A DNA stretch of 64,000 bases, from assembly GCF_037381185.1 (NCBI RefSeq), contig NZ_JARRQY010000001.1:62001-126000 (forward strand), in the 5' to 3' direction. This document shows positions 26,234 to 37,433 of the stretch, in pieces. Numbering within the stretch: position 1 is the first letter of the stretch; the number at the start of each line of letters is the position of its first letter. The notes beneath the pieces are model-generated. The model made no database searches. It was not told where the DNA came from and was given only the letters and a program-made list of their open reading frames with translations. The translations under genes and the position numbers were made by a program. The stretch is from Acidihalobacter_A sp037381185. GTDB lineage: Bacteria; Pseudomonadota; Gammaproteobacteria; DSM-5130; Acidihalobacteraceae.

Positions 26234-26346
26234 GGGCGCACCGAGGGCGGTTCGACGGTTTGGGAACTCACGAAGTTGGATGGTTGTCCGATTTTGTGTG
26301 GCCGGCCCGAAGCCGGTTTCCCGTGAAGAAAGACTGGAGGTCGATC

Positions 26347-26721
26347 ATGTCCGAACAAGCTCCCGATCTGGTCATCATCCTCATCACCGGCAAGGAAAAT
26401 CCCAAGCGCCTGCCTTCGGCGTTTTCCCTCGCCTCCATCGCCGCGGCAATGGAGCAGAACGTCGTCATGTACTTCACCGGCCCGCCCACCGAACTGCTCG
26501 GCAAGGGCGTGGCGGAGACGATTTTCCCGCTCGAAGGCGGCAAGAGCGTGGCGGAGTTCATGGCGCTGGCCGAGGACAACGGCGTGCAGATCATCGGCTG
26601 CGCGCAGTCGCTCGATCTCAACGGCATGACGGCCGACGATCTGGCCAGGCCGGTGCCGCTGCTGACGCCGGGCAAGGCGCTGCCGACGCTGGGCGCGGCC
26701 GGCAAGGTGCTGACCTGGTAG
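26347..26721 (+). CDS. DsrE family protein
   Basis: A 124-residue soluble protein with the DsrE-type alpha/beta core: LVIILITGKENPKRLP, then NVVMYFTGPPTELL, and IIGCAQSLDLNGM carrying a conserved Cys near residue 84. The function is unknown; relatives are sulfur carriers or peroxiredoxin-like folds. The ATG at 26347 follows GGAGGTCGATC. It is the only plus-strand gene within a long minus-strand block, divergent from pfkB and convergent with usp. It resembles the 115-residue protein at 19792 in fold only. Confidence 0.82.
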   Translation: MSEQAPDLVIILITGKENPKRLPSAFSLASIAAAMEQNVVMYFTGPPTELLGKGVAETIFPLEGGKSVAEFMALAEDNGVQIIGCAQSLDLNGMTADDLARPVPLLTPGKALPTLGAAGKVLTW

Positions 26722-26785
26722 GCCTGCATTGCCACCGATCCGCTACGCCGTTGTCGCTGCGGCGTGGCGGCAGGCGTTTGCCTGG

Positions 26786-27262
26786 TCATTCCTGTGCTTC
26801 GCCGGCGTGGGGAATGGGAACGACCAGAATCGGCAGCTCGGGGCTGCGTACGACGTCCTCCGCGGTACTGCCGAAAAGCATGTGCGCCATGCCGTGACGG
26901 CCGTGCGTGCCGATGACCATGAGGTCGGCCCGCCATTGCGATGCCGCCTGGTGGATGGCGCGAACGGTGTGTCCGCTGGGCGTCTCGATCAACTCCTGCT
27001 CCGGAGCCAGGCCGGCCGCTTCCGCGCTGGCGACCGCTTCGTTGAGCAGATGCCGGGCTTCGGAGCGCAGCTCCTTGTCGATGCCTTCCGGTTCGATCCA
27101 GCCCAGTTCGCCTCCCGCGTAGCCGCTGCTGGCCTCGTCGACAACGGTGAACAGCTTGAGCTGTGCGGCCTGATCCTTGGCCAGCGCAAGGGCTGCCTGC
27201 AATCCGTACATCGCTGCTGGACTGTCGTCGACCGGGACGATGATGCGCTGATACAGACTCAT
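26786..27262 (-). CDS. Universal stress protein (UspA family)
   Basis: A 158-residue single-domain UspA-type protein. The ATP-binding glycine motif is GTHGRHGMAHMLFGSTAEDVV near residues 117-137, and IIVPVDDSP opens the domain, so ATP binding is likely. Such proteins support survival in stress or anoxia, and several are under FNR/ANR control. It ends the long minus-strand block whose first gene (45625-46089) is another usp sharing the same layout. Confidence 0.92.
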   Translation of the reverse strand: MSLYQRIIVPVDDSPAAMYGLQAALALAKDQAAQLKLFTVVDEASSGYAGGELGWIEPEGIDKELRSEARHLLNEAVASAEAAGLAPEQELIETPSGHTVRAIHQAASQWRADLMVIGTHGRHGMAHMLFGSTAEDVVRSPELPILVVPIPHAGEAQE

Positions 27263-27316
27263 GCGATTGGCCTCCTCGGGAAGAATTCGTGCAGGCGCCG
27301 GACGGAGCGCTGACGC

Positions 27317-28102
27317 TCAGGGATAGGAACCATGCGGGCGATGCTCGATGTGGCGGTGCAGCGGACGGTTGCCCAGTTCGTGCAGCCCGAGCGCCACGAG
27401 CAGCGCTGCGAACAGCCAATGCAGGCCGCGCTCGGGGAGATGCAGCGCCAGCAGGCTGCCGATCACGGTGCCGGCGACGACGCCGGTCGCGAGCAGCGGC
27501 AGACTGTGCCAGTCGACGGCTTTTTCGCGCGCGTTCTCGGCAACGCCGCCGGCGATGGCCGGCAGGCGTGCGAGCAGCGAGGAACCCTGGGCCAGGGCTT
27601 GCGGCATGCCGAGGCCGAGTACGAACAGCGGCGCCAGCACCGGCCCTCCGCTGACCCCGACGATGCCCGCCACGCTGCCGGCGATCACCCCGACCAGCGC
27701 CAGCCAGGCCAGCGGCCAGGTATCCGCGAAGCCGCCGCCGACCGTGCCCTTGAGAAGCAGCGTCAGCGCGCCGAGCAGGACGACGACGCCGAACGTGCGG
27801 CGCAGCAGCGCCTGTGGCCAGGCGCGGGAGATGCGGGCGGCTACCGGCGCGCAGATGAGGGCGGGGAGCCCGGTCCACACGAGCGTGCGCCAGTCGACGC
27901 TGCCGTGCAGGCCGTAGCTCAGGGCACCGCTCAGCGCGGTGAAGCCCGAGGTCGCCATGGCCGTGCCGCGCGCTTCGAGCTGGCTCATGTCCAGCCACTC
28001 GGTGAGCAGAGGGATCAGGATCGTTCCGCCGCCGAGGCTGGCCAGCCCGCCGCCGAGGCCGGTGACCACGCCGCTGGCGAGCAGGCGCGCGGTGCGCTTC
28101 AC
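27317..28102 (-). CDS. TauE/SafE-family membrane permease
   Basis: A 261-residue integral membrane protein with about eight helices and the duplicated TauE/SafE motifs GLGGGLASLGGGTILIPLL and GIVGVSGGPVLAPLFVLGLG. Members export or import sulfite, sulfoacetate and related organic anions; the substrate here is unknown. The start is a GTG at 28102 that overlaps the upstream stop (GTGA), so translation is coupled to the beta-CASP gene. The open frame continues upstream, but that part has no membrane features and lies antiparallel in frame to the nuclease gene. Confidence 0.85.
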   Translation of the reverse strand: MKRTARLLASGVVTGLGGGLASLGGGTILIPLLTEWLDMSQLEARGTAMATSGFTALSGALSYGLHGSVDWRTLVWTGLPALICAPVAARISRAWPQALLRRTFGVVVLLGALTLLLKGTVGGGFADTWPLAWLALVGVIAGSVAGIVGVSGGPVLAPLFVLGLGMPQALAQGSSLLARLPAIAGGVAENAREKAVDWHSLPLLATGVVAGTVIGSLLALHLPERGLHWLFAALLVALGLHELGNRPLHRHIEHRPHGSYP

Positions 28103-29478
28103 AGGCTGATCTCGTCGCCTTTGTCGGGCATGCTGACCTCGGTGTCGTGCAGGCGTTCGGCGAAGCTGCGCATGGCCTTTTCGTCGCCGTGCACGAGTAT
28201 GGTCCGCGCCGGCTTGAGCGCGCCGTGCCAGGCCAGCAGTTCGTCGCGGTCGGCGTGCGCGGAAAAGCCGTTGATGGTATGCAGCCGCGCCCGCACGGGG
28301 ATTTCGTCGCCGAACAGTTTGATGCGCTGCGCGCCGTCGATGAGGATGCGTGCCAGCGTGCCCGGCGCGGCATAGCCGACGAAGATCACACTGGAGTCCT
28401 TGCGCCACAGGTTGTGGCGCAGGTGATGGCGTACGCGTCCGCCGGTGCACATGCCCGAGCCGGCCATGATGACCGCGCCGCCGGCGAGGCGGTTGAGCGC
28501 GATGGAGTCGGCGGTCTCGCGGGTGAAGCGCAGCCCGGGCAGGGCGAAGGGATCGCGTCCGTGTTCGAACAGTGCGCAGGCTTCGGCGTCATAGCACTCG
28601 GGGTGGCGGCGGAAGATTTCGGTGGCCGAGATGGCCATCGGCGAGTCCAGGAAGACCGGCAGGTTGCGCGCCAGGTGGCCGGTTTCCACGCCGTCGCGCA
28701 GATAGTAGAGGATCTCTTGTGCGCGCTCCAAGGCGAAGGTGGGGATGATGACGTTGCCGCCGCGCCGCAGCGTCTCCGTGATGGCTTCGTAGAGTTCTTC
28801 CACGGAGGGTGTGATCTGCTTGTGCAGACGGTCGCCGTAGGTGGTTTCCATGACTACGGCATCGGCCTGCGGCGGGATCTGCGGGTCGCGCAGGATGGGG
28901 CGCCCGCTGTTGCCGAGGTCGCCGGAGAAGATCACCGAACGCCGCTTGCCGTCGCCCTCCTCGATGCGGATGCTGGCCGAGCCGAGGATGTGTCCGGCGT
29001 CATGGAAGGTGGCGCCGAGGTTCGGGCCCAGCTCGATGGGTTGGCCGTAGACGGCGGTGCGGCCGAACTGGTCGAGGGCGTTGAGCGCGTCCAGTGTGCC
29101 GTACAGCGCCTGGCGCGGTTCGCGGCCGCGGCGATGGGCGTAGCGCGCATCCCGCTCGGCTTCCTCTTCCTGCAGATGCGCCGAATCGAGCATGACCACG
29201 CGCGCCAGCTCGCGGGTCGCCGCGGTGGTGATGATCTCGCCGTTGAAGCCGCGCTTGACCAGCAGTGGAATGCGCCCGCAATGGTCGAGGTGGGCGTGGG
29301 TGAGCAGCAGGGTGTCGATGGAGGCGGGGTCGAAGCCGAAGTCCTCGGCGTTTTCCTCGTCCAGCTCGCGCCCGCCCTGGTACATGCCGCAGTCGATCAG
29401 GATGCGCTTGCCCTTGGCTTCCAGCAGATGGCAGGAGCCGGTGACGTCGCGGTCGGCGCCGTGGAAGGATATGTTCAT
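28099..29478 (-). CDS. Metallo-beta-lactamase/beta-CASP RNA-processing nuclease
   Basis: A 459-residue protein with a metallo-beta-lactamase core (HAHLDH at 61-66, further His/Asp in DAGHILGSA and FSGDLG), the beta-CASP insertion, and a C-terminal RMMBL segment (FSAHADRDELLAWHG). This is the CPSF73/YsaA-like arrangement of RNA endo/exonucleases. Its RNA target is unknown. It starts 12 bases after the LOG-family stop and overlaps the TauE gene. A role in RNA turnover during stress is inference from context. Confidence 0.9.
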   Translation of the reverse strand: MNISFHGADRDVTGSCHLLEAKGKRILIDCGMYQGGRELDEENAEDFGFDPASIDTLLLTHAHLDHCGRIPLLVKRGFNGEIITTAATRELARVVMLDSAHLQEEEAERDARYAHRRGREPRQALYGTLDALNALDQFGRTAVYGQPIELGPNLGATFHDAGHILGSASIRIEEGDGKRRSVIFSGDLGNSGRPILRDPQIPPQADAVVMETTYGDRLHKQITPSVEELYEAITETLRRGGNVIIPTFALERAQEILYYLRDGVETGHLARNLPVFLDSPMAISATEIFRRHPECYDAEACALFEHGRDPFALPGLRFTRETADSIALNRLAGGAVIMAGSGMCTGGRVRHHLRHNLWRKDSSVIFVGYAAPGTLARILIDGAQRIKLFGDEIPVRARLHTINGFSAHADRDELLAWHGALKPARTILVHGDEKAMRSFAERLHDTEVSMPDKGDEISL

Positions 29479-29490
29479 GGTCGTGGTTCC

Positions 29491-30453
29491 TCAGTCCTCG
29501 GGCAGCTCGCCGTCGAACAGCGAGCTGCCGTTGAGTTCATGCCAGGCGCGGATGCCGTCCCAGGCTTGCTGGGCGCTTTCCGCATACCAGAACAGCTCGC
29601 GGTCCTCCTCGGCGATGCTGCCGGAGTCGACCAGGAAGTCAACGTTGAAGACGTTCCTCCAGTACGCCTCTCCGACGAGCACGATGGGGATGGGCGCGGT
29701 CTTGCGGGTTTGGATCAGGGTGAGCGCGCCGAACAATTCGTCCAGCGTGCCGTAGCCGCCGGGCAGGGCGACGATGGCCGCGGCGCGTTTCATGAAGTGC
29801 AGCTTGCGCAGTGCGAAGTAGTGAAACTGGAAGCACAGCCCCGGCGTGAGATAGGGGTTGGGGTACTGCTCGCGCGGCAGCGTGATGTTCAGCCCCACGG
29901 TGTCGGCCCCGGCTTCGAAGGCGCCGCGGTTGGCCGCCTCCATGCCGCCCGGGCCGCCGCCGGTCATGACCGCCAGGCGCGAGTCGCCGCGCCGGCGTGC
30001 GGCCTCGCCCACCAGCCGCCCCAGTTCGCGCCCGACCTCGTAGTAGCGCGCCAGCTCCATGCGCCGCTCGGCCAGGCGTACGGCCTTCTCGCGCACTGCG
30101 TCGCCGGGATGCGCGGCGGCCTCGCGGTGCGCTGCGGCAAGCTCGTTGCGTGCCGTCTCGGGTTCGCGCAGGCGCGTGCTGCCGAAGATCACGATGCAGT
30201 GGCGGATGTCGCGCGACGCCAGACCCTGTTCGGTCTTGAGGTAGTCGAGCTGCAGGCGCATGCCGCGTGTGGCGTCGGTGTGCAGGAAGTCGACGTCGCG
30301 GTCGGCCTCTGCGTAGGAGGGGTGCCGCATGATCGCGCTCAGGTGTGCTTCCGCCTCGGCCTCCTCCCCGGTCGCCTTGGGCTGCTCCCAGGGCAGCGGT
30401 TCGCGGCGCTCGGTGGGATGCGCCGGAGCCGGTATGGCGGGCCGGCGGCTCAT
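29491..30453 (-). CDS. LOG-family protein (TIGR00730-type)
   Basis: A 320-residue protein with both LOG motifs, GGGPGGMEAANRGA (about 165-178) and PGGYGTLDEL (about 230-239). Small LOG proteins release active cytokinins or act as nucleoside-monophosphate phosphoribohydrolases. This longer form has about 80 extra N-terminal residues, as in the larger bacterial group related to PpnN. Nucleotide salvage is the likely role, not proven here. It overlaps the end of ppsA by 4 bases (ATGA) and is followed by the beta-CASP gene. Confidence 0.88.
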   Translation of the reverse strand: MSRRPAIPAPAHPTERREPLPWEQPKATGEEAEAEAHLSAIMRHPSYAEADRDVDFLHTDATRGMRLQLDYLKTEQGLASRDIRHCIVIFGSTRLREPETARNELAAAHREAAAHPGDAVREKAVRLAERRMELARYYEVGRELGRLVGEAARRRGDSRLAVMTGGGPGGMEAANRGAFEAGADTVGLNITLPREQYPNPYLTPGLCFQFHYFALRKLHFMKRAAAIVALPGGYGTLDELFGALTLIQTRKTAPIPIVLVGEAYWRNVFNVDFLVDSGSIAEEDRELFWYAESAQQAWDGIRAWHELNGSSLFDGELPED

Positions 30454-32864
30454 GCGCCGGCCTTTGCCCGGGGGGCACGCTGCAGCCTGGCTTCCAGTTC
30501 GAGCACCCGGCGCGTGGTGGCGATGATGGTGTCGGGAATGAGACTCATGGAATCGATGCCCAGTTCCACCAGGTATTCGGCCATCTCAGGATAATCCGAC
30601 GGCGCCTGGCCACACAGCCCCGAATGAATACCGTTGCGCCGGCAGCCCTCGACGGCCAGACGGATCATTTCCTTCACGCCCTCGTCGCGCTCGTCATAGT
30701 CGAAGGCGACGATCTCGCTGTCGCGGTCCACGCCCAGGGTGAGTTGGGTGAGATCGTTGGAGCCGATGGAGAAACCGTCGAAACGCTTGGCGAACTGGTC
30801 GATGAGGATGACGTTGTTGGGAATCTCGCACATGGCGTAGACCTTGAGGCCGTTTTCGCCGCGTTTGAGACCGAACTCGGCCATCTTCGCCAGTACCTCG
30901 TCGGCCTCGTTGACGCGGCGCACGAAGGGCAGCATGAGGATCACGTTGGTCAGCCCCATGTCCTCGCGCACCCGCTTCATGGCCTGACACTCAAGACGGA
31001 AGCCTTCGGTATAGGCCGGGTGGGCATAGCGCGAGGCGCCGCGGAAACCGATCATCGGGTTGAACTCGGTCGGCTCGAAGTCGGCGCCGCCGACCAGGCT
31101 GGCGTACTCGTTCGACTTGAAATCGGACATGCGCACCACCACCGGCTTGGGCCAGAAGGCGGCGGCGATGGTGCCGATGCCCTCGGACAGCCGCTGGACG
31201 AAGAATGCCGCGCCGTCGGGGTAGCCGCGAAGGAGGCGCTCGACGGTCTTGCTTGCCTCGGGGTCGCTGACCTTCTCGGGATGCAGCAGGGCCAGCGGAT
31301 GCGCCTTGATGTATTCGTTGATGATGAATTCCATGCGGGCCAGGCCGACGCCGTCGTTGGGCAGGAACGAGGTCTTGAAGGCCAGCTCCGGATTGCCGAG
31401 GTTGAGCATGACCTCGGTGGCCGGTCGTTCGATGTCTTCGACCTCGGTGCGCTCGACGTGGAACGGTACTTCGCCTTCGTAGATGCGCCCGGTGTCGCCC
31501 TCGGCGCAGGAGACGGTCACCATGTCACCGTTGGGCACGGCGGTGGTCGCCTCGCCGGCGCCGACTACGGCAGGGATGCCGAGTTCGCGCGCGATGATGG
31601 CGGCGTGGCAGGTGCGTCCGCCTCGGTTGGTGACGATGGCCGCGGCCATCTTCATCACCGGCTCCCAGTCGGGGGTGGTGGTGTCGGCGATGAGCACTTC
31701 GCCGGCCTTGAAGTCGGACAGGTGCGCCACGTCGGCGATCACGTGCGCCCGGCCCGAGGCGATGCGCTCCCCGACCGAACGGCCGGTGATCAACACCCCG
31801 CCGCGGCCGTCGAGCACGTGACTCTCCAGCGTGGTGGCCTTGCGCTGCGAGGCGACGGTCTCGGGGCGTGCCTGGACGATGTAGAGCAGACCGTCGAGGC
31901 CGTCCTTGGCCCATTCCATGTCCATCGGGCGGCCGTAGTGGGTCTCGATCTTGAGCGCGTAGTCGGCCAGTTCGAGCACGTCGGCATCCTCGACGCAGTA
32001 GTGTTCGCGGTCATGTTTTGGCGTGGGGACGTTGCGCGTGGTCTGGCGCGTCTCGCCCTCGACGTAGACCATCTTCACCGCCTTGTCGCCGCGGTTGCGG
32101 CGTAGCACGGTGCGGTGGCCGGCGAAGAAGGTCGGCTTGTGCACGTAGAATTCGTCGGGGTCGACCGCGCCTTGGACCACGTTTTCGCCCAGGCCGTAGG
32201 CGCCGGTGATGAACACCACGTCGCGAAAGCCCGATTCGGTGTCCAGCGAGAACATCACGCCGGATGCGGCCAGATCCGAGCGCACCATCTTCATCACGCC
32301 GATGGACAGGGAGACCTTGAAGTGGTCGAAACCCTGGTCGATGCGGTAGTGGATGGCGCGGTCGGTGAACAGGCTGGCGAAATCGCGACGACAGGCGTCG
32401 AGCAGGCTTTCGTCGCCGCGGATGTTGAGATAGCTGTCCTGCTGGCCGGCGAAGCTGGCGGTGGGAAGATCCTCGGCGGTGGCCGAGCTCCGTACCGCGA
32501 GGCTCACGTCTTCGCCGTATTCGTCCTGCAACTGGCGGTAGGCGCGGATGATTTCGGCGGCCAGGTCGTCGGGCAGGCCGGCGCCGTAGACGATTTCGCG
32601 CGCTCGCTTGCCGCGTCGGGCGAGATCGGTGACGTCGTCGGGGTCGAGTGCGTCCAGAGCCTCGTGCAGCGTATCCCAGGCACCGGCCGCGTCGAGCATG
32701 TAGTCGTAGGCCCTGGCGGTGATGGCGAAGCCGTTGGGAATGCGCACACCCTCGGCCGATAGCTTGCGGTACATTTCGCCCAGCGAGGCGTTCTTGCCAC
32801 CGACCAGCGGTACATCGTCGATGCCGAGTTCGTCGAAGAACCGAATGTATTTGTAGTCACTCAT
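30450..32864 (-). CDS. ppsA: Phosphoenolpyruvate synthase
   Basis: An 804-residue enzyme that converts pyruvate and ATP to PEP, AMP and phosphate. The N-terminal ATP-grasp domain begins VPLVGGKNASLGEMY. The swivelling domain holds the phospho-histidine in GGRTCHAAIIARELG (about residue 420). The C-terminal TIM barrel has GFRGASRY and GLCGQAPSD. The ATG at 32864 has GGGAGAACGACC before it. It overlaps the upstream cyclase-fold gene by 8 bases and the LOG gene by 4. With pyk nearby, the block can move carbon both ways at the PEP/pyruvate step. Confidence 0.95.
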   Translation of the reverse strand: MSDYKYIRFFDELGIDDVPLVGGKNASLGEMYRKLSAEGVRIPNGFAITARAYDYMLDAAGAWDTLHEALDALDPDDVTDLARRGKRAREIVYGAGLPDDLAAEIIRAYRQLQDEYGEDVSLAVRSSATAEDLPTASFAGQQDSYLNIRGDESLLDACRRDFASLFTDRAIHYRIDQGFDHFKVSLSIGVMKMVRSDLAASGVMFSLDTESGFRDVVFITGAYGLGENVVQGAVDPDEFYVHKPTFFAGHRTVLRRNRGDKAVKMVYVEGETRQTTRNVPTPKHDREHYCVEDADVLELADYALKIETHYGRPMDMEWAKDGLDGLLYIVQARPETVASQRKATTLESHVLDGRGGVLITGRSVGERIASGRAHVIADVAHLSDFKAGEVLIADTTTPDWEPVMKMAAAIVTNRGGRTCHAAIIARELGIPAVVGAGEATTAVPNGDMVTVSCAEGDTGRIYEGEVPFHVERTEVEDIERPATEVMLNLGNPELAFKTSFLPNDGVGLARMEFIINEYIKAHPLALLHPEKVSDPEASKTVERLLRGYPDGAAFFVQRLSEGIGTIAAAFWPKPVVVRMSDFKSNEYASLVGGADFEPTEFNPMIGFRGASRYAHPAYTEGFRLECQAMKRVREDMGLTNVILMLPFVRRVNEADEVLAKMAEFGLKRGENGLKVYAMCEIPNNVILIDQFAKRFDGFSIGSNDLTQLTLGVDRDSEIVAFDYDERDEGVKEMIRLAVEGCRRNGIHSGLCGQAPSDYPEMAEYLVELGIDSMSLIPDTIIATTRRVLELEARLQRAPRAKAGA

Positions 32865-33768
32865 GGTCGTTCTCCCGTAGTAACTTGCCAAGCAGGTTTG
32901 CGGCGGCCAGTGCGAGCCAGGTGTCCTGTAGCGTGGCAAGAGCCCGATGACGTGCGCCGAAGCCACCGGATGGATGTTGTAGCAAGCGTATTTGCGTGGC
33001 TATGACATTGAGGTGGCGCGGTTGCAACCCTAAGCTTACCGATACTTCCAGACCGCCGTGCAGCGTGCCCGCTGAAGTCAGGCCGGCGCTTGGCGTCAGA
33101 CGCAGGCCGAGCCTCGGGTCTTCGCAGCGCCGCCACCATGCGGTCAGGGCATGGCGGTCGATTTGCAGCCCGGTCGCCTGTGCCAGACGCAGCGCGATGG
33201 CGGTTGTTTCGAGATCGGCTCCGGGAACGCTCCAGGCGCCGTCCGTGCAGCGCGATGCCATGAGCAGGTGCGCCAGTGGTCCGCGCCCAAGGGGCAGTAG
33301 ATGGGGGACGTGGCGGCGCACCAGTTGCGTCAGCTGCAGCAGGCTCAGCAGTGTGCCGCGCCAGTCGCGATGTTCGTTCGCCATGCCCAACCGTTGCGTC
33401 CACAAGGTCCGTAGCCAGAGTTGAGGATCGTGTCGCGGTCCCCGTTCGAGCAGCGCGAGCGCTGCATCGGCGGCCCAGCCGATGATCAGCGTGGGCCAGC
33501 CGCCGTCGGGTTCCTGCAGGTCCGATAGCCAGGCTGCGGTGCGGTCTGCCTGAGGCGGTTCTACGCCGAGCAGGCGCAGCGAGGACAGGGCGAAGAAAGT
33601 GTCCGGCGCATTGGGTTCTTCCACGCCCCATTCGGGCGTGCGGTAGAAGGAGTAGCCACCCTGCGGGCAGCGGCGGCCGAGAACGTAGCGGATGGCGGCT
33701 TCGCGCGCGATGTCGGGTTGGAATCCCGTCGCTTCGGGATTCGCGCGTATTGCGTGGACCGGCATCAT
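32857..33768 (-). CDS. Prenyltransferase/squalene-cyclase-fold protein, function unknown
   Basis: A 303-residue soluble protein with alpha/alpha-barrel repeats of the prenyltransferase and squalene oxidase type: CPQGGYSFYRTPEW, LQEPDGGWPTLI, CTDGAWSVPGADLETTAIAL and HPSGGFGARHRALATLQDTW. The repeats G-G-[WFY/ after small residue] are QW-like. It is half the size of a squalene-hopene cyclase and lacks a visible DXDD catalytic motif, so cyclisation is unlikely; a binding or single-barrel role is possible. The ATGATG start overlaps the stop of the upstream phosphohexomutase-like gene, and its end overlaps ppsA, so all three are translationally linked. Confidence 0.72.
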   Translation of the reverse strand: MMPVHAIRANPEATGFQPDIAREAAIRYVLGRRCPQGGYSFYRTPEWGVEEPNAPDTFFALSSLRLLGVEPPQADRTAAWLSDLQEPDGGWPTLIIGWAADAALALLERGPRHDPQLWLRTLWTQRLGMANEHRDWRGTLLSLLQLTQLVRRHVPHLLPLGRGPLAHLLMASRCTDGAWSVPGADLETTAIALRLAQATGLQIDRHALTAWWRRCEDPRLGLRLTPSAGLTSAGTLHGGLEVSVSLGLQPRHLNVIATQIRLLQHPSGGFGARHRALATLQDTWLALAAANLLGKLLRENDHE

Positions 33769-34916
33769 GCGTCTTTCGCCGGTTGTTGCGGAACGTGTTC
33801 GGGCTCGACTGCGCCGGCCTGGACCGACAGTGGCGCGTCGCTCCGGGTGAGGTGGTTGATGAGCACGATCAGGGCGAGCAGGGCATTGGCGGTGCCGGGA
33901 AAGTCGCCGAAGGCGTAGTGTCCGACGGCGTTGAAGTAGAAGGCCGCGTTGTTTCCGTGCAGCGGAGCATGAGCGGCGGCGGCACTGCCCGGCTGCGGCC
34001 GGAGGTCGAGGCCGGCCCGCTGCAGCGTGCGGATCACGCCGTGGCGTACGGCGGGGTCGTACAGCACGCGCAGCGGGCCGCCGTGCTGTTCGTGCAGCGC
34101 CAGAGCCAATACGCCGCCCAGGGTGTCGGGAGCGACTGCGTGCCCGCGTTCGTCGGCGACGGCCAGACGGTCGCCGTCGGCGTCCAGCGCCGCGCCCAGG
34201 TGGCAGCCGTTGGCCATGATGCAGTTGGCGACGTTGGTGCGTGCCTGCGGTGCGAACGGATCGGGGCCGCGCGTCGGGAACGCCGCGTCGGGGGTGAAGC
34301 CGACGCGCCACAGGCGCAGTTGGCGGTAGTGGGCCATGACGGCTTCGAACTCCGCGCCGGCCAGGCCGTTGCCGACGTCCAGGCAGAGCTTGATGAAATT
34401 GGCCGGCTCCAGGCGCCTGCGCAGGAAGGCGGCATAGGCCTGCAGCGGGTGATCCTGGTGCAGGACCGGATTGCAGGCCTGGGCGAACAGTTCGTTGAGG
34501 TCGTCTATCGACAGTGCGCTCAGTACTTCGGCGGCGGCCACCGGAACGGCATCCTGCCTGTAGAGGCGCAGACCGTTGTGTTGCGGCGGTGCGCAGCCGC
34601 CGGTGATCATGAGGCCGCCGCGCAGGCCGGTGCTGGCGACGTACCATTCGAGTTGCGGAGTGGTGCAGGCGCCGATATGGGTGACGTGGTGTCCACCGGA
34701 GCGCAGTCCGAGGCTGGCGGCCTCGGCCAGCGAGGGCGAACTGGCGCGCACGTCGTAGCCGATGGCGAAGGTGCCGTCACCGTCGGGCGAGACGACATCG
34801 CCGAACGCGCGCGCGAACGGTATGACCATGCCGCAGCGCAATGAGTGGCCGGCTTCGCCGAGAATGCCGTAGCCCTCGATCAGGTTGCTCAGCTCGCGTG
34901 CTGCGCTGCGGCTCAT
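33765..34916 (-). CDS. Degenerate phosphoglucomutase/phosphomannomutase homolog
   Basis: A 383-residue member of the alpha-D-phosphohexomutase family, shorter than the usual 450-460. The metal loop DADGDR (245-250) is intact. The catalytic serine loop, normally TASHNP...NG, reads TGGCAPPQHNG (105-115): the phosphorylated Ser is replaced by Gly and its neighbour His by Cys. The C-terminal phosphate-binding domain with its RxSGTEP loop is absent, and the sugar-binding GEMSGH loop is not recognisable. Normal mutase activity is therefore unlikely. The gene follows the H+-ATPase after 12 bases and overlaps the cyclase-fold gene. Confidence 0.8.
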   Translation of the reverse strand: MSRSAARELSNLIEGYGILGEAGHSLRCGMVIPFARAFGDVVSPDGDGTFAIGYDVRASSPSLAEAASLGLRSGGHHVTHIGACTTPQLEWYVASTGLRGGLMITGGCAPPQHNGLRLYRQDAVPVAAAEVLSALSIDDLNELFAQACNPVLHQDHPLQAYAAFLRRRLEPANFIKLCLDVGNGLAGAEFEAVMAHYRQLRLWRVGFTPDAAFPTRGPDPFAPQARTNVANCIMANGCHLGAALDADGDRLAVADERGHAVAPDTLGGVLALALHEQHGGPLRVLYDPAVRHGVIRTLQRAGLDLRPQPGSAAAAHAPLHGNNAAFYFNAVGHYAFGDFPGTANALLALIVLINHLTRSDAPLSVQAGAVEPEHVPQQPAKDA

Positions 34917-34928
34917 GTACTCGGCCCC

Positions 34929-37421
<2,493 letters not shown>

Positions 37422-37433
37422 GGCTCAACTCCT

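Noticed and set aside
24188..26326. A 712-codon plus-strand open frame antisense to glgP, ldhA and pfkB
   Set aside because: It spans three clearly recognised minus-strand genes, reads as low-complexity Gly/Ala/Val/Arg sequence and arises from high third-position GC. No family resemblance.
28147..30594. An 815-codon plus-strand open frame antisense to the nuclease and LOG genes
   Set aside because: Same cause; the minus-strand genes have intact catalytic motifs.
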